Positions 1-9,418 of a DNA stretch of 55,916 nt are shown piece after piece; the stretch's first letter is position 1, and the number at the start of each line of letters is the position of its first letter. This DNA is from DATGMS01 sp040905145. Lineage in GTDB: Bacteria; Bacteroidota; Bacteroidia; Cytophagales; Cyclobacteriaceae. Where the stretch lies: contig JBBDSC010000037.1 of assembly GCA_040905145.1 (NCBI GenBank), positions 1 to 55,916 on the forward strand, in the 5' to 3' direction. Both the position numbers and the translations under genes were made by a program. The notes under the pieces are model-generated. The model saw only the letters and a program-made list of their open reading frames with translations, did not search any database and was not told where the DNA came from.

Positions 1-84
1 TAAATATATTGTTCAATTAATAGAAAAAGGTCAACCTATTTTAGGCACACACAAGTGGCGGGAAAACGGTTTACAGCAAGTTAA

Positions 85-1323
85 TCACCGACAAAACTGT
101 CTATGTTGCTCCAACAATTCAGGCAGGGTTTGGGCGGGGGTGGGGCAGGAGGCTTTGAGAAGAATTGCTGCCACCTCCTTTACCGGCTGGTTGGGAAAAC
201 CATGATCACGGAGGTAATGGGTGAACCGAAGGACCATAAAGCCGTCCATCCATTGCCAAAGTCTTCTCCAAAAAACCTCCGGACTATTGGATTGGCTTTT
301 CATTTTGTTGACCATAGGGATGATTTCCACATGGTTTAACATATCCTTTACCACGGGAGAAAAGCCCTCAATATTTACCTCATGGATATACCAATCCGGA
401 ACGGAATCAAACAAGGGCTTTAACAGAGAATAGATGTCTGGATGATAAGTCAAAAAGGTGCTGGAATTCTTTTGCCATTCGGTCTGGGAACGGCCTGTTC
501 CAAAGGGCACCCTGTCAGAGATCCGACAAGAGGGGTAAACGGTGGCCGGGATATCCTTCCAGCCGCCCAAAGGGACCAGCTTATGCAAAAAGTAGAAGTC
601 TTCACCTGCTTTGCGCCGGTTCATTCCCCCTGCCTTAACATAAGCTGAAGTTCGCACAGCCATACAGGAACCCACCGTATGGACAGCAAAAGGATAACCT
701 GCGAGTTTCAACCCTTGGATATAGCATCTCAAATGCAATTCATATTGTACAATTCCCTCCCGTAAAACCAGGTCGGGTTCCTTTTGGTACAGGTGCTCAA
801 AATAAAAGTGCCCTACTTTAATAGCCGGATCGGCAAAGCTGTTTTCGGCCGTTATTAAGTAATCCTGAGAAACCGTACAATCTGCATCCAGGCATATGAT
901 GGGACCGTCTTTTCCTGTCTTTTCCCATCGTCGGGCGGCTTCATCCATGCCAATCTTACGTGCCCATCCGGCACCGGCATGTTTCCTGGGCAGTGATTCT
1001 TCGCGGATAACCAGTACCTGAATAAAATCCGGCTGTTCCTCCCCCTTCCATTGTTCAATCTGCTGGACGGTTGCCTGGTTGATCAGAAGGGTATCTTTTC
1101 CGGCATTTTCCGGCGCATTGACGGTAATAATCACTTCCACCTTCCCCGATGGTGGTCGGCAAGCAGCCAAAGACCTTAGGGTAGTCAGGATATTAGGCTC
1201 CTTATAAGCTGGGATCACAATCGACATACACAGATCAGGGTCCGGATGGTGGGTGAAATAGGCTTCTTTTACCTTAAACCTTTGGGCATAGGTGCTTAAA
1301 ATGGTAGAAAGGTTATCCTGCAT
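85..1323 (-). CDS. Family 2 glycosyltransferase, cytosolic
   Basis: The 412-residue protein has the GT-A layout of family 2 glycosyltransferases. MSIVIPAYKE near residue 33 begins the nucleotide-binding half. ICLDADC near residue 145 is the DxD-type metal/nucleotide-sugar site. An ED pair (KAGEDFYFL) near residue 245 fits the catalytic base region. There is no signal peptide or membrane segment, so it should act in the cytosol. The C-terminal 130 residues match nothing I recognise. It stands alone, divergent from miaE, so the acceptor cannot be inferred from context. The fold is secure; donor and product are unknown. Confidence 0.85.
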   Translation of the reverse strand: MQDNLSTILSTYAQRFKVKEAYFTHHPDPDLCMSIVIPAYKEPNILTTLRSLAACRPPSGKVEVIITVNAPENAGKDTLLINQATVQQIEQWKGEEQPDFIQVLVIREESLPRKHAGAGWARKIGMDEAARRWEKTGKDGPIICLDADCTVSQDYLITAENSFADPAIKVGHFYFEHLYQKEPDLVLREGIVQYELHLRCYIQGLKLAGYPFAVHTVGSCMAVRTSAYVKAGGMNRRKAGEDFYFLHKLVPLGGWKDIPATVYPSCRISDRVPFGTGRSQTEWQKNSSTFLTYHPDIYSLLKPLFDSVPDWYIHEVNIEGFSPVVKDMLNHVEIIPMVNKMKSQSNSPEVFWRRLWQWMDGFMVLRFTHYLRDHGFPNQPVKEVAAILLKASCPTPAQTLPELLEQHRQFCR

Positions 1324-1655
1324 CTTATCGTGTTTTGGGCAAAAATAGCCGCTAAATTTTTAATCAACTTACTTTTCGGGCTTTCTTTTTCCTCCTCACT
1401 TGAAAATTAAGTGTGAAACATTGAGTGTTGTATATTTCTTTTTTTTCAATTTATCTTTTTAAACATTCAATATGCAACAATCAATGCTCAATGTAGGAAT
1501 TCCTTATTATCTTTAGGCCCTATGAAATAGCCATAAATAAACGTCATACACACCGGGATGAATATTTGGAAAACCCAAACTCCAAACTCAGGAGAAACGA
1601 ATTGGCTATTCCCCCGATAAAGGCAGGTGACCACTGAAAAGCAAATTATATACAC
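1324..1655. promoter_or_regulatory. Divergent intergenic region, glycosyltransferase / miaE
   Basis: This 332-bp AT-rich spacer must hold the promoters of both flanking genes, but I cannot fix a -33/-7 pair. It contains a loose inverted repeat: ACATTGAG at 1418-1425 against CTCAATGT at 1487-1494, with TGTTG and CAACA just inside. The related wording AAACATTCAATAT recurs near 39511, so this may be another dispersed-repeat family. No ORF is credible here. Confidence 0.4.
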
Positions 1656-2243
1656 ATGAAATATTCCATCGATGTAAAAGTAAATTCTTCGCCCGAATGG
1701 CTACAGGCTGTTTTGATAGACTTTGACAGTTTTTTGCAGGACCATGCAGATTGTGAAAGAAAGGCTTCTGCCATGGCCACTTCCCTGATCGCCAAATATC
1801 CGGAAAAGGAGGCTATTATTCCGCCCATGATAGAAACGGCCATAGAAGAGCTGGAGCATTTTCAGCAGGTTTTTGAACTGATGCAAACCAGAAGGATTGG
1901 GCTCAATCCCGAAATGAAAGAGGATCCTTATATCAAACAGCTGATGCCCCTTACCCACGGGGGTACGCCCGAATCCCGCTTTTTATCGCGGTTACTAATG
2001 GGCTCCGTGGTTGAATGCCGGGGCTGTGAGCGCTTTAAACTTATTGCCGAGGCAATGGAAGAGGAAGCCCTGCAAAAATTTTACAAAGCCTTATGGACCT
2101 CAGAGGCCAAGCACGGCAATATCTTTGTGGAACTGGCTTTAGGATACTTCGATGAAAAAGCCGTCTACAACCGTCTGCATGAAATGATGGAATTTGAAGG
2201 GGAAGTGGTAAGTAACCTGTCTGTTCGGCCAGCCTTGCATTAA
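1656..2243 (+). CDS. miaE: tRNA-(ms2io6A)-hydroxylase MiaE
   Basis: This 195-residue protein is the non-heme diiron monooxygenase that hydroxylates the isopentenyl side chain of ms2i6A at tRNA position 37. It is a ferritin-like four-helix bundle. The iron-ligand pattern is visible as an early Glu (DCERKAS, near 29), the ExxH pair in AIEELEHFQ (near 65), a Glu in the CRGCERF helix (near 121) and a second ExxH (TSEAKHGN, near 149). Length is typical. The start ATG follows an AT-rich leader without a strong ribosome-binding site, usual in this phylum. The flanking genes have unrelated functions. Confidence 0.93.
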   Translation: MKYSIDVKVNSSPEWLQAVLIDFDSFLQDHADCERKASAMATSLIAKYPEKEAIIPPMIETAIEELEHFQQVFELMQTRRIGLNPEMKEDPYIKQLMPLTHGGTPESRFLSRLLMGSVVECRGCERFKLIAEAMEEEALQKFYKALWTSEAKHGNIFVELALGYFDEKAVYNRLHEMMEFEGEVVSNLSVRPALH

Positions 2244-2363
2244 GATTTTTCCTCCACAAAGGGTTAATTTTATGAATGGCATTTAATTATGGATATTTTT
2301 CGATAATATTGAAACAAAAATATTTTTCTTACCCAAGATATCTTTAAAAAATTAACTAAACCT

Positions 2364-3200
2364 ATGAAAAATTTGTATTTAAAATGGATCTTTGCTTGCC
2401 TGTTATTGGCCATCTCCACCTCCATTTTTGCCCAAAATGAGATACCGGCTGATTGGAAGCTAGGGAGCCAGGCTTATACTTTCAGGTTATTTTCCTTGGA
2501 AGAAACCCTTGAAAAACTCAACAGTATCGGGGTTAAACATGTGGAATTATACCCTGGACAAAAAATAGAAAAAACAGGCGAAGAAACCACTAATTTTTCT
2601 GTATCCAAAGAAAAACGGGAGACCATTAAAAGTTTATTGAAAAAATATGAAATTGAGGCAGTAGCCTATGGAGTGGTAAGTCCAAGCGATGAGGATTGGC
2701 CACAGGTATTTGAATTTGCCAAAGATTTGGGCATCGGGATTATTACCACCGAACCAAGGCCTAACCAATTTGATCTGGTGGAAAAACTTTGTGAACAGCA
2801 TGGGATCAAAGTAGCCTTGCACAACCATCCCGTACCCTCCATGTACTGGCATCCTGAAGTACCGTTGAGACTATTGGAAAACAGAAGTCCTTTAATGGGT
2901 GTATGTGCAGATATAGGCCATTGGGTGCGTTCAGGCCTAAACCCGGTGGACTGTTTACAAAAACTGGAAGGCAGGATCATCAGTTTACATATGAAAGATT
3001 TAAATGAAAGAGGGGTAAGCTCTGCCCATGATGTCCCCTGGGGCACGGGCACTTCCAATGTAGCAGGGGTATTACATGAGTTGAACAGGCAAGGATTCAA
3101 GGGCGTTTTTTCCGCGGAATATGAACATAACTGGGAAAACAATCTTCCTGAGGTAAAAGAAAGCATGGAATATTTTAAACGCGTAGCTTCTCAGTTCTAA
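2364..3200 (+). CDS. Secreted sugar phosphate isomerase/epimerase-like TIM-barrel protein
   Basis: The 278-residue protein has a Sec signal peptide (hydrophobic stretch 8-22, cleavage after IFAQ) and a xylose-isomerase-like TIM barrel. Likely metal ligands are spread along the chain: ITTEP, ALHNH, CADIGHW, SLHMKD and the final SAEYEH. The family name implies sugar isomerisation, but exported members in Bacteroidota often act on oligosaccharide derivatives. Some are 3-keto-glycoside lyases rather than sugar phosphate enzymes, since no sugar phosphate is expected in the periplasm. The adjacent secreted sugar dehydrogenase, 64 bp downstream on the same strand, fits a joint role in periplasmic sugar oxidation. 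Exact substrate unknown. Confidence 0.83.
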   Translation: MKNLYLKWIFACLLLAISTSIFAQNEIPADWKLGSQAYTFRLFSLEETLEKLNSIGVKHVELYPGQKIEKTGEETTNFSVSKEKRETIKSLLKKYEIEAVAYGVVSPSDEDWPQVFEFAKDLGIGIITTEPRPNQFDLVEKLCEQHGIKVALHNHPVPSMYWHPEVPLRLLENRSPLMGVCADIGHWVRSGLNPVDCLQKLEGRIISLHMKDLNERGVSSAHDVPWGTGTSNVAGVLHELNRQGFKGVFSAEYEHNWENNLPEVKESMEYFKRVASQF

Positions 3201-3264
3201 GGAGATCCGGGTTATTTTCACTCTATTTTATACTCTTATATAGCAAACCTCTTATCAAATAGCC

Positions 3265-4455
3265 ATGTCCTATCCTTCGGTTCAAAAAGCAATAGTTGGA
3301 ATATTTGTTTTTTTTCTTTTCCTCTCCATTACACAGGCTCAGGAAACGCCAAAAAATGCACAACCCATCCTTGGAGAAGTCCCGCAAAAAGTGGAAGACG
3401 AATATCTTCCTGAGGTAAAAGGAATAAGTGTTGAAGTGTGGGTAGATAGCCTGACCATACCCTGGAGCCTTGTTTTTTTGCCCAATGGGGATGCCTTGGT
3501 AGCACAAAGGCCCGGTAAAATTGTACGTATTCCAAACGGCAGCAAAGAACAGGTGGACTATTTGGATGTGCCTGGAGTAGTCCATGAAGTGGATGCCGGC
3601 CTGATGGGCATGGCGGTACATCCGGAATTTGAAAACAATGCCTGGATCTATGTGATGCACACCTATAGAAACGAGCAGGATGAAATATTAAGTAAGGTGC
3701 TAAGGCTGAAACATACCGGTGAAACTGCCACCGTAGATAAAGTCATACTGGATAATATCCCGGCTTATGCCATTCACTTGGGGGGCAGGATTGCCTTTGG
3801 ACCGGACGGGATGTTATATATAGGCACAGGTGACATGTCCCAGCCTTTCATCGCCCAGGACTTGAATTCCCTGGCTTCAAAAATTCTACGTGTTACCCCT
3901 GAGGGGGATATTCCGGCCGATAATCCAATTGAAAACTCCCCCGTTTATTCCTATGGTCATCGGGTGGTTCAAGGCTTTGCCTGGGATCCGGAGACCGGTG
4001 CCATGTTTAATTCCGAACATGGTCCATCCGGAGCAGAAGTGGAAGGCGGTGTACGTTTCCGGGATGAAATCAATAAGGTGGAAAAAGGCGGCAACTATGG
4101 TTGGCCAATGGTGGTCGGTGCTCCGAATATCGAAGAATATATCGATCCGTTAGTGATCTGGAACAAAGTGGCGGTACCTCCGGCAGGGATGGCTTTTTAC
4201 AAAGGGGATCTATTTGTGGCTTCCTTGGGAGCGCAGGCCCTGATCCGGATCGTCATGGACAGAGAAAACGATTATAATGTCCAAAAAATTGAAAGATGGT
4301 TTTCCTATGCTCCTTCCAAAGGGATCTACGGGCGGATTCGGGACGTGGCTATAGGCCCTGATGGCCACTTGTATGTCACTACCAGTAATACCGATGGCCG
4401 GGCAGCGCAGAGGATCCATGATGATAAGATCTTGAGGATTAAGTTCGGGAATTAA
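3265..4455 (+). CDS. Secreted PQQ-dependent sugar dehydrogenase (sorbosone/glucose dehydrogenase family)
   Basis: The 396-residue protein has an N-terminal signal peptide (cleavage near TQAQE) followed by a soluble-glucose-dehydrogenase-type six-bladed propeller. Family signatures are IPWSLVFLPNG, LMGMAVHPEF, HLGGRIAFGPDG followed by LYIGTGD (catalytic His), QGFAWDPETG with SEHGP, and GGNYGWP. It would oxidise a sugar or aldose derivative in the periplasm using PQQ. About ten residues lie between EHGPSG and DEIN, longer than in members I remember. It is probably co-transcribed with the isomerase/epimerase-like gene just upstream. No PQQ synthesis genes are in the window, so cofactor supply is unknown. 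Confidence 0.85.
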   Translation: MSYPSVQKAIVGIFVFFLFLSITQAQETPKNAQPILGEVPQKVEDEYLPEVKGISVEVWVDSLTIPWSLVFLPNGDALVAQRPGKIVRIPNGSKEQVDYLDVPGVVHEVDAGLMGMAVHPEFENNAWIYVMHTYRNEQDEILSKVLRLKHTGETATVDKVILDNIPAYAIHLGGRIAFGPDGMLYIGTGDMSQPFIAQDLNSLASKILRVTPEGDIPADNPIENSPVYSYGHRVVQGFAWDPETGAMFNSEHGPSGAEVEGGVRFRDEINKVEKGGNYGWPMVVGAPNIEEYIDPLVIWNKVAVPPAGMAFYKGDLFVASLGAQALIRIVMDRENDYNVQKIERWFSYAPSKGIYGRIRDVAIGPDGHLYVTTSNTDGRAAQRIHDDKILRIKFGN

Positions 4456-5006
4456 GGCTTGGTTTCACGCAAAGCGCGGCAAGGTTTTTTCGAAAGGGCG
4501 CAGAAAGGAAGAGACGGAGTGACTAAGAGACAAAGAGAGGACTCAGATCAATCGGAAATGGAGAAGAAAATGACAAAGAGAATGGGAGGCGAAGTGGATT
4601 TCCCGAGTACGTCAATCCCCCAGTCCCTCAGCCTCTAAGTCTCTAGGTTCCTAAATCCCATCATTCACTAAGGGAACTTTCATATTAACCCAATTTTTAA
4701 CCATGATTAGGAACAAGCCATAGAAATCCTACAGTTGGCAGAGAATTCCTTAAAGTATCAGCCACAAAATCCAGTTCAACAACAATTATGTAAACCGACA
4801 AAAAATAATTAGAGGGAGACAGAGGGACTAAGAGAAGGGGAGATGAAGATAGTTCCATAGTCTCTCAGTCCCTTCGTCTCTATGTCTTTAAGCAACAATT
4901 AGTCAACCCCCTTTAAATCCTTCAGATTGTTTGCAGATAATATTATGGCGTAGTTTGGCAAAATATTTCATAACAGTATCTTTGTTGATCATACGCACAT
5001 CAAACT
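4456..5006. repeat. Repeat-rich intergenic region with inverted AGAGAC-type copies
   Basis: No credible gene occupies these 551 bp. A purine-rich unit, ACGGAGTGACTAAGAGAC, begins at 4514 and recurs exactly at 28204-28221. Opposite-strand versions lie at about 4621-4659 and 4858-4890. The 4815-4834 copy and the 4859-4878 copy form an imperfect inverted repeat matching at 17 of 20 positions. The first 60 bp (TTTCACGCAAAGCG, GGGCGCAGAAAGG) resemble another widespread intergenic motif. The promoter of the SNF2 gene must lie in the last 100 bp. Confidence 0.6.
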
Positions 5007-7649
5007 ATGGAAAACGCAATATTGGAGATCATTCGGCAAAAAATAAAGCAATCCAGGGAGAGCGGCCTTTTGTCCCCGTCTGATTATAGAAAGGGACATG
5101 CCTTGTACGTGAACGGGGCCTGCCAGATCCTCAGCCAGGGGAAGAACATATTTGAGGTCCTATTGAGTGATGCAAAGGAAGACCAGATACTCACCATCGC
5201 AGTTTCCCCGGAGGGGATTTTGTCCTATAGGATCAATGGCAAAGCGACCGAATGGGACCATCTGGCACTTGCGGGCCTTTTACAAGTATCGGAAGAAATG
5301 GAGAGAACCCAGCCCAAGGTGCCACATGAGAGCAAAATTTATACCCGCGAAGGGATGATGAAACGGGTATTGGAGGAGCGCATGGAAAAGGCCGCCAAAG
5401 CGAATTACCGGATCGATTTTGCGGACAATATCTTTGGGGAACACACCCTTATTACCGAAAAAGGCACACCATACAAGATCACCCTCCGGGACTTTGAAAA
5501 TGAAACCGGCTATATCAACAATCCCGACCTCCAAACCAACAAACTCGGCACCACCAAACACCTGATCTTTGCTTTCAACAAGTTGAAAGGGGACCCGGTC
5601 TTCTTTGATCAACTGGACAAGACCTATCCCTTCGTGGAGGTGTTTTTGGATCCCTTAAATGAATACCAAATTACCTGGCACTATCCCCACCCGCTCAGCA
5701 GCGGGGTCAAAGCCCTTTTGGAAAAACACTTTAATGGCAAAAAATATTTGGAGGAGGACAAGCTTGAGGATTTTTTGTCCTTTATGGATGAGGCTGCGGC
5801 CTTTCCGGAAATTAAGATACGGCCGGAAGTAGAGGAAAAAGTGAAGGAGGCCTTTGATCAATTTGCGCTTGAGGAAGTAAAAGGTAGCTACGAAATTGAT
5901 ACTTCCTTATTGAAAGCCCCTTTATTTCCCTATCAGATTAAAGGGGTGGAATTTGCCACCTTCCGACAAGGGTCCATTATAGCTGATGAAATGGGGCTGG
6001 GAAAGACGATTCAGGCCATTGGTGCGGCGGTAATGAAAAAACAGATATTCGGGTTCAATAAAACATTGATCGTGTGTCCTGCTTCCCTCAAGGAACAGTG
6101 GAAACAGGAAATCGAAAAGTTTTGCCATGAAGCAGCGGCCATTGCCGAAGGCCATCCTGAGCAAAGGGCGGAAGTGTACCGGGCCAGCAAGGCTTACTTT
6201 ATCATTGTCAATTACGAGACGGTGCTACGGGACCTGCATGAAATCAACCGGATGGATCCGGACCTGGTCATCCTGGATGAGGCCCAAAGGATCAAAAACT
6301 ACACCACCATCACCGCCCATTCCATCAAGCAAATCAAGCGCAGGCATGCCCTGATCATCACCGGTACCCCAATCGAAAACCGCCTGATAGACCTTTATTC
6401 AGTCGTACAGTTTGTCGATCCACGTTTTTTGGCGCCCCTGTGGGAGTTTTCCTATCAACACTGCTACTTCGATGTGGAGAATAAAAACAAAATTACCGGC
6501 TACTACAACCTGCAGGAACTGAACGAACGCTTAAAAAGTATCCTTATCAGGCGTGAAAAACGCAAAGTGCTTAAGGAGCTGCCCAATCTCACCGAAGTGA
6601 TGGTGCCGGTGGAAATGCATAAGGACCAGCAAATGTACCATATGGATTATGCCCAGGGAATATCGTTCATTCTCCGAAAAAAGTTTATCACACCCTTTGA
6701 TCAACAAAAGCTGATGCTTTTGCTCAACAACATGCGGATGGTCTGTGATTCCACCTTTTTGGTTGATAAGGAAACTTATATTTCGCCCAAGCTTCAGGAA
6801 TTGAAAAACATCCTGCTGGACAAGCTGGATATCCTTCATTCGGATTCGAAGATCATTATTTTCTCCGAATGGGTGACCATGCTTTCACTGATCGGGAAAA
6901 TGCTGCGGGAAGAAGGAATAGGCTTTGCCCAATTGAGCGGTAAGGTAGCCGTAAAGAACAGGGGAAAATTGGTAAGAAAATTTGAAACCGATCCCAATTG
7001 CAAAGTTTTTCTGTCTTCCGAGGCAGGAGGGGCCGGCCTGAACCTGCAAATGGCCGATACGGTGATCAATTTCGAACTGCCCTGGAACCCGGCCAAGAAA
7101 AACCAAAGGATAGGAAGGATCGATCGGCTGGGCCAAACCAGTAAAAAGCTAACGGTCATCAACCTGGTCACCAAGCAATCCATTGAGACCAAAATTGCCT
7201 CAGGCTTGACCTTAAAGCAAAATCTGTTTGATGGGGTATTGAACGATGGCTCCATGATGGATACGGTGGATTTTTCGGCATCGGGAAGGGCCCATTTTCT
7301 TCGCCAGTTGGAGGACATGATGGAAGAACTTACCCTCATTGGTTCATCGGGGGAAGAAATGAAAGACCTTGCTTCACTTGATGATCGGGAAGAGGAGGTG
7401 CTGGAGGAACTTTTGGAAGACAAGGAAGAAACTCCTGTAACTGAAGCATCGCCCCCGACTGAAAGTGAGGGATCTGATCAGGATAGGGCAGAAGTCATGG
7501 AACAGGTCATGAACCAGGGCATGACCTTCCTTTCGGGCCTGTATAAGATGAGTACGGGAAAGGATGCCGATTTTGCCAATAGCAAGGTAGAAGTGGACAA
7601 AGAGACAGGGGAGGTGGTCATGCGGTTTAAAATGCCGAAGTTCGGGTAA
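5007..7649 (+). CDS. SNF2-family DNA-dependent ATPase / helicase-like protein
   Basis: The 880-residue protein has a poorly recognised N-terminal 290 residues, then a complete SNF2 two-lobe ATPase. Walker A is DEMGLGKT (about 326-333). Motif II is DEAQ (about 424). Motif III is TGTPIENRL (about 451). In the second lobe, motif V is SSEAGGAGLNL (about 669) and motif VI is RIGRIDRLGQ (about 702). An acidic, Glu-rich linker (about 790-830) precedes a final 50-residue segment. Bacterial SNF2 proteins translocate on DNA or remodel RNA polymerase and protein complexes; which applies here is unknown. It is monocistronic, with no restriction or defence gene beside it. Confidence 0.9.
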   Translation: MENAILEIIRQKIKQSRESGLLSPSDYRKGHALYVNGACQILSQGKNIFEVLLSDAKEDQILTIAVSPEGILSYRINGKATEWDHLALAGLLQVSEEMERTQPKVPHESKIYTREGMMKRVLEERMEKAAKANYRIDFADNIFGEHTLITEKGTPYKITLRDFENETGYINNPDLQTNKLGTTKHLIFAFNKLKGDPVFFDQLDKTYPFVEVFLDPLNEYQITWHYPHPLSSGVKALLEKHFNGKKYLEEDKLEDFLSFMDEAAAFPEIKIRPEVEEKVKEAFDQFALEEVKGSYEIDTSLLKAPLFPYQIKGVEFATFRQGSIIADEMGLGKTIQAIGAAVMKKQIFGFNKTLIVCPASLKEQWKQEIEKFCHEAAAIAEGHPEQRAEVYRASKAYFIIVNYETVLRDLHEINRMDPDLVILDEAQRIKNYTTITAHSIKQIKRRHALIITGTPIENRLIDLYSVVQFVDPRFLAPLWEFSYQHCYFDVENKNKITGYYNLQELNERLKSILIRREKRKVLKELPNLTEVMVPVEMHKDQQMYHMDYAQGISFILRKKFITPFDQQKLMLLLNNMRMVCDSTFLVDKETYISPKLQELKNILLDKLDILHSDSKIIIFSEWVTMLSLIGKMLREEGIGFAQLSGKVAVKNRGKLVRKFETDPNCKVFLSSEAGGAGLNLQMADTVINFELPWNPAKKNQRIGRIDRLGQTSKKLTVINLVTKQSIETKIASGLTLKQNLFDGVLNDGSMMDTVDFSASGRAHFLRQLEDMMEELTLIGSSGEEMKDLASLDDREEEVLEELLEDKEETPVTEASPPTESEGSDQDRAEVMEQVMNQGMTFLSGLYKMSTGKDADFANSKVEVDKETGEVVMRFKMPKFG

Positions 7650-7875
7650 TTTTGGACCCGATAAAAATAACCTTCCAATCTAATTATTTGGCCACAACAG
7701 TTTTTGAACTGGAATTTACAAACATATTTACTATGTTTGCCGTTCTGAACTAATGATTTCTTCACCTAATTTTCTTAACCTTAACAAATAAAAACATGGG
7801 TTGCCGTCTCTTTTTATTTCTATTGCTTTTTTATAAAAGGTCCCTGTGGTTTGAAATAAAGGAACAAGCATCGTT

Positions 7876-9087
7876 ATGAACAGGAAACTTTACATTTCGC
7901 TTTTGTTGTTTTTCGCGGCCCATAGGTTATTGGCATTTCAGGAAAGCATGACTTCTGAAAATGATACAGTTCCGCCAGAGTTTGAGCACAATTCCGATGG
8001 TTTTGAATTTACCTCAGCTGATAAAAAGTTTCAGCTTCAGATATCCGGGAGGCTTCAGTTCAGATTTGCCACCCCCAATGACCAGGATCCTATTTCCTAT
8101 GATGATTTCGATACTGAAACAAAAAATATATTTAAAATTAACCGGGCTAGATTCAAAGTAGGAGGATATGCTTACCAGCCGTGGCTAAAATATTATTTTG
8201 AATACGATCTGGCGGCATCCAGGTTATTGGATTTTAGGGTAATGGTAGAAAAATGGCCTTGGCTGAATTTCAAATTAGGACAGTGGAAAGCGGAATACTC
8301 CAGGGAAAGGTCTATTTCCAGTGGAAGTCAGCAAATGATGGAGAGGTCCATTATCAACAGGCCTTTTATATTGGACAGACAGCAGGGGGTTTCTGTATAT
8401 GGGCATCTGCAGGGCCCAGGTATAGCGGATTTTAACTATAATCTTATGGTTTTGACCGGAAGTGGCTTAGGAAGCAGTGATAACGATGACAAACATCTTT
8501 TGTACGTGGGAAGGATACAATGGAATCTTTTGGGTGAAGGAGTGGCTATGTCAGGATCAGATCTGGAATATCACGAAGAACCCACGGGATCATTGGCATG
8601 GGCAGGGGCAACCAATACCAGTCAATTTACCAGATTTTCCTCCCAGGGAGGGGGCAGTTTGGTGGGCTTTGAGGGAGGTGTTCCAGGTCAGTTTACTGTA
8701 GAAAAGTATCTATTGGAATCTGCTTTTAAATATAGGTCCTTTAGTTGGCACAGTGAATTCCACAACAAGAATATTTTTGATAATATCAATTCAACCACTA
8801 CCAAAATGTTAGGTTGGTTTGGGCAAGGGGGATTTATACTGAACCAGCATCGTATGGAGGAAGGACAACCATTATTTGAAGTAGCTGCCCGATATGCCCA
8901 TTTTAGGCCCAATTTAAATCTGCCTATGAACAGTGAGGATGAATATTCTTTGGCAGTGAATTGTTTTTTTAATGGACATCTTAATAAGCTGACCGCTGAT
9001 GTTACCCTATTTGATTTTGAGAGCCGTTCCATTAACAGAGAAGCTTCAGGATGGAGATTCAGGGTTCAATATGACATTTCATTCTGA
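7876..9087 (+). CDS. OprO/OprP-type outer-membrane porin
   Basis: The 403-residue precursor has a signal peptide (hydrophobic 5-20) and a beta-barrel pattern of alternating aromatic and polar strands. Segments typical of the phosphate-selective porin O/P family include KINRARFKVGGYAY, YYFEYDLAA, KLGQWKAEYSRE and the NRPFILDRQQG turn. The last residue is Phe (RFRVQYDISF), as outer-membrane proteins need for insertion. It should form a channel for anions or small solutes. It is monocistronic, 226 bp after the SNF2 gene. Phosphate selectivity is a family label and is not shown here. Confidence 0.85.
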   Translation: MNRKLYISLLLFFAAHRLLAFQESMTSENDTVPPEFEHNSDGFEFTSADKKFQLQISGRLQFRFATPNDQDPISYDDFDTETKNIFKINRARFKVGGYAYQPWLKYYFEYDLAASRLLDFRVMVEKWPWLNFKLGQWKAEYSRERSISSGSQQMMERSIINRPFILDRQQGVSVYGHLQGPGIADFNYNLMVLTGSGLGSSDNDDKHLLYVGRIQWNLLGEGVAMSGSDLEYHEEPTGSLAWAGATNTSQFTRFSSQGGGSLVGFEGGVPGQFTVEKYLLESAFKYRSFSWHSEFHNKNIFDNINSTTTKMLGWFGQGGFILNQHRMEEGQPLFEVAARYAHFRPNLNLPMNSEDEYSLAVNCFFNGHLNKLTADVTLFDFESRSINREASGWRFRVQYDISF

Positions 9088-9418
9088 TTTCTATTGCCAT
9101 AAAGAAACTAAGACCCTAGTTTTTTTGTATCCGGTATATTCTTTTCCATCAATTCCATTCTTGGTGGTTGAATCCTTTTTTTCACCACAGATTCCTCGGA
9201 TTTTCACAGATTGTTTTTCTCTGTTGGCCCTGTGCAAACCTTTGCGAATTTCACGCAAATTTTGTAATCGAACATCAAAACAGATAGCTTGGTTTGTTAA
9301 ACCCACAGCGTCACAAAAATTCATTTCCTCTGTGCCTTCTCTGTGGTTTAAATCTTTTTAACATCATGCCTTAGCGCCTTACCTTCGTGGTCTGTTAATT
9401 TTGAATAAAAATATAAAA
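9088..9418. repeat. Intergenic region with dispersed CCACAGATT-type repeat
   Basis: These 331 bp lie between convergent genes. ACCACAGATTCCTCGGATT begins at 9184, continues as TTCACAGATT and a TTTTTCTCTG tail, and is nearly repeated at 30405-30445. CTCTGTGCC followed by CTCTGTGGTTTAAA near 9331-9353 matches wording near 30359-30383. GCCTTAGCGCCTTACC at the right edge resembles a common environmental-genome intergenic motif. The short ORFs here are not protein-like. Confidence 0.6.

Noticed and set aside
2..210. Open plus-strand frame at the left edge (K-Y-I-V-Q-L-I-E-K-G text)
   Set aside because: It runs antisense through the end of the glycosyltransferase gene and matches no family I know; too short at the edge to support a partial gene.
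103..648. Plus-strand ORFs antisense to the glycosyltransferase
   Set aside because: Composition and lack of any domain mark them as shadows of the minus-strand gene.
9091..9361. Short ORFs on both strands in the gap after the porin
   Set aside because: They are translations of the ACCACAGATT dispersed repeat, not protein-like.
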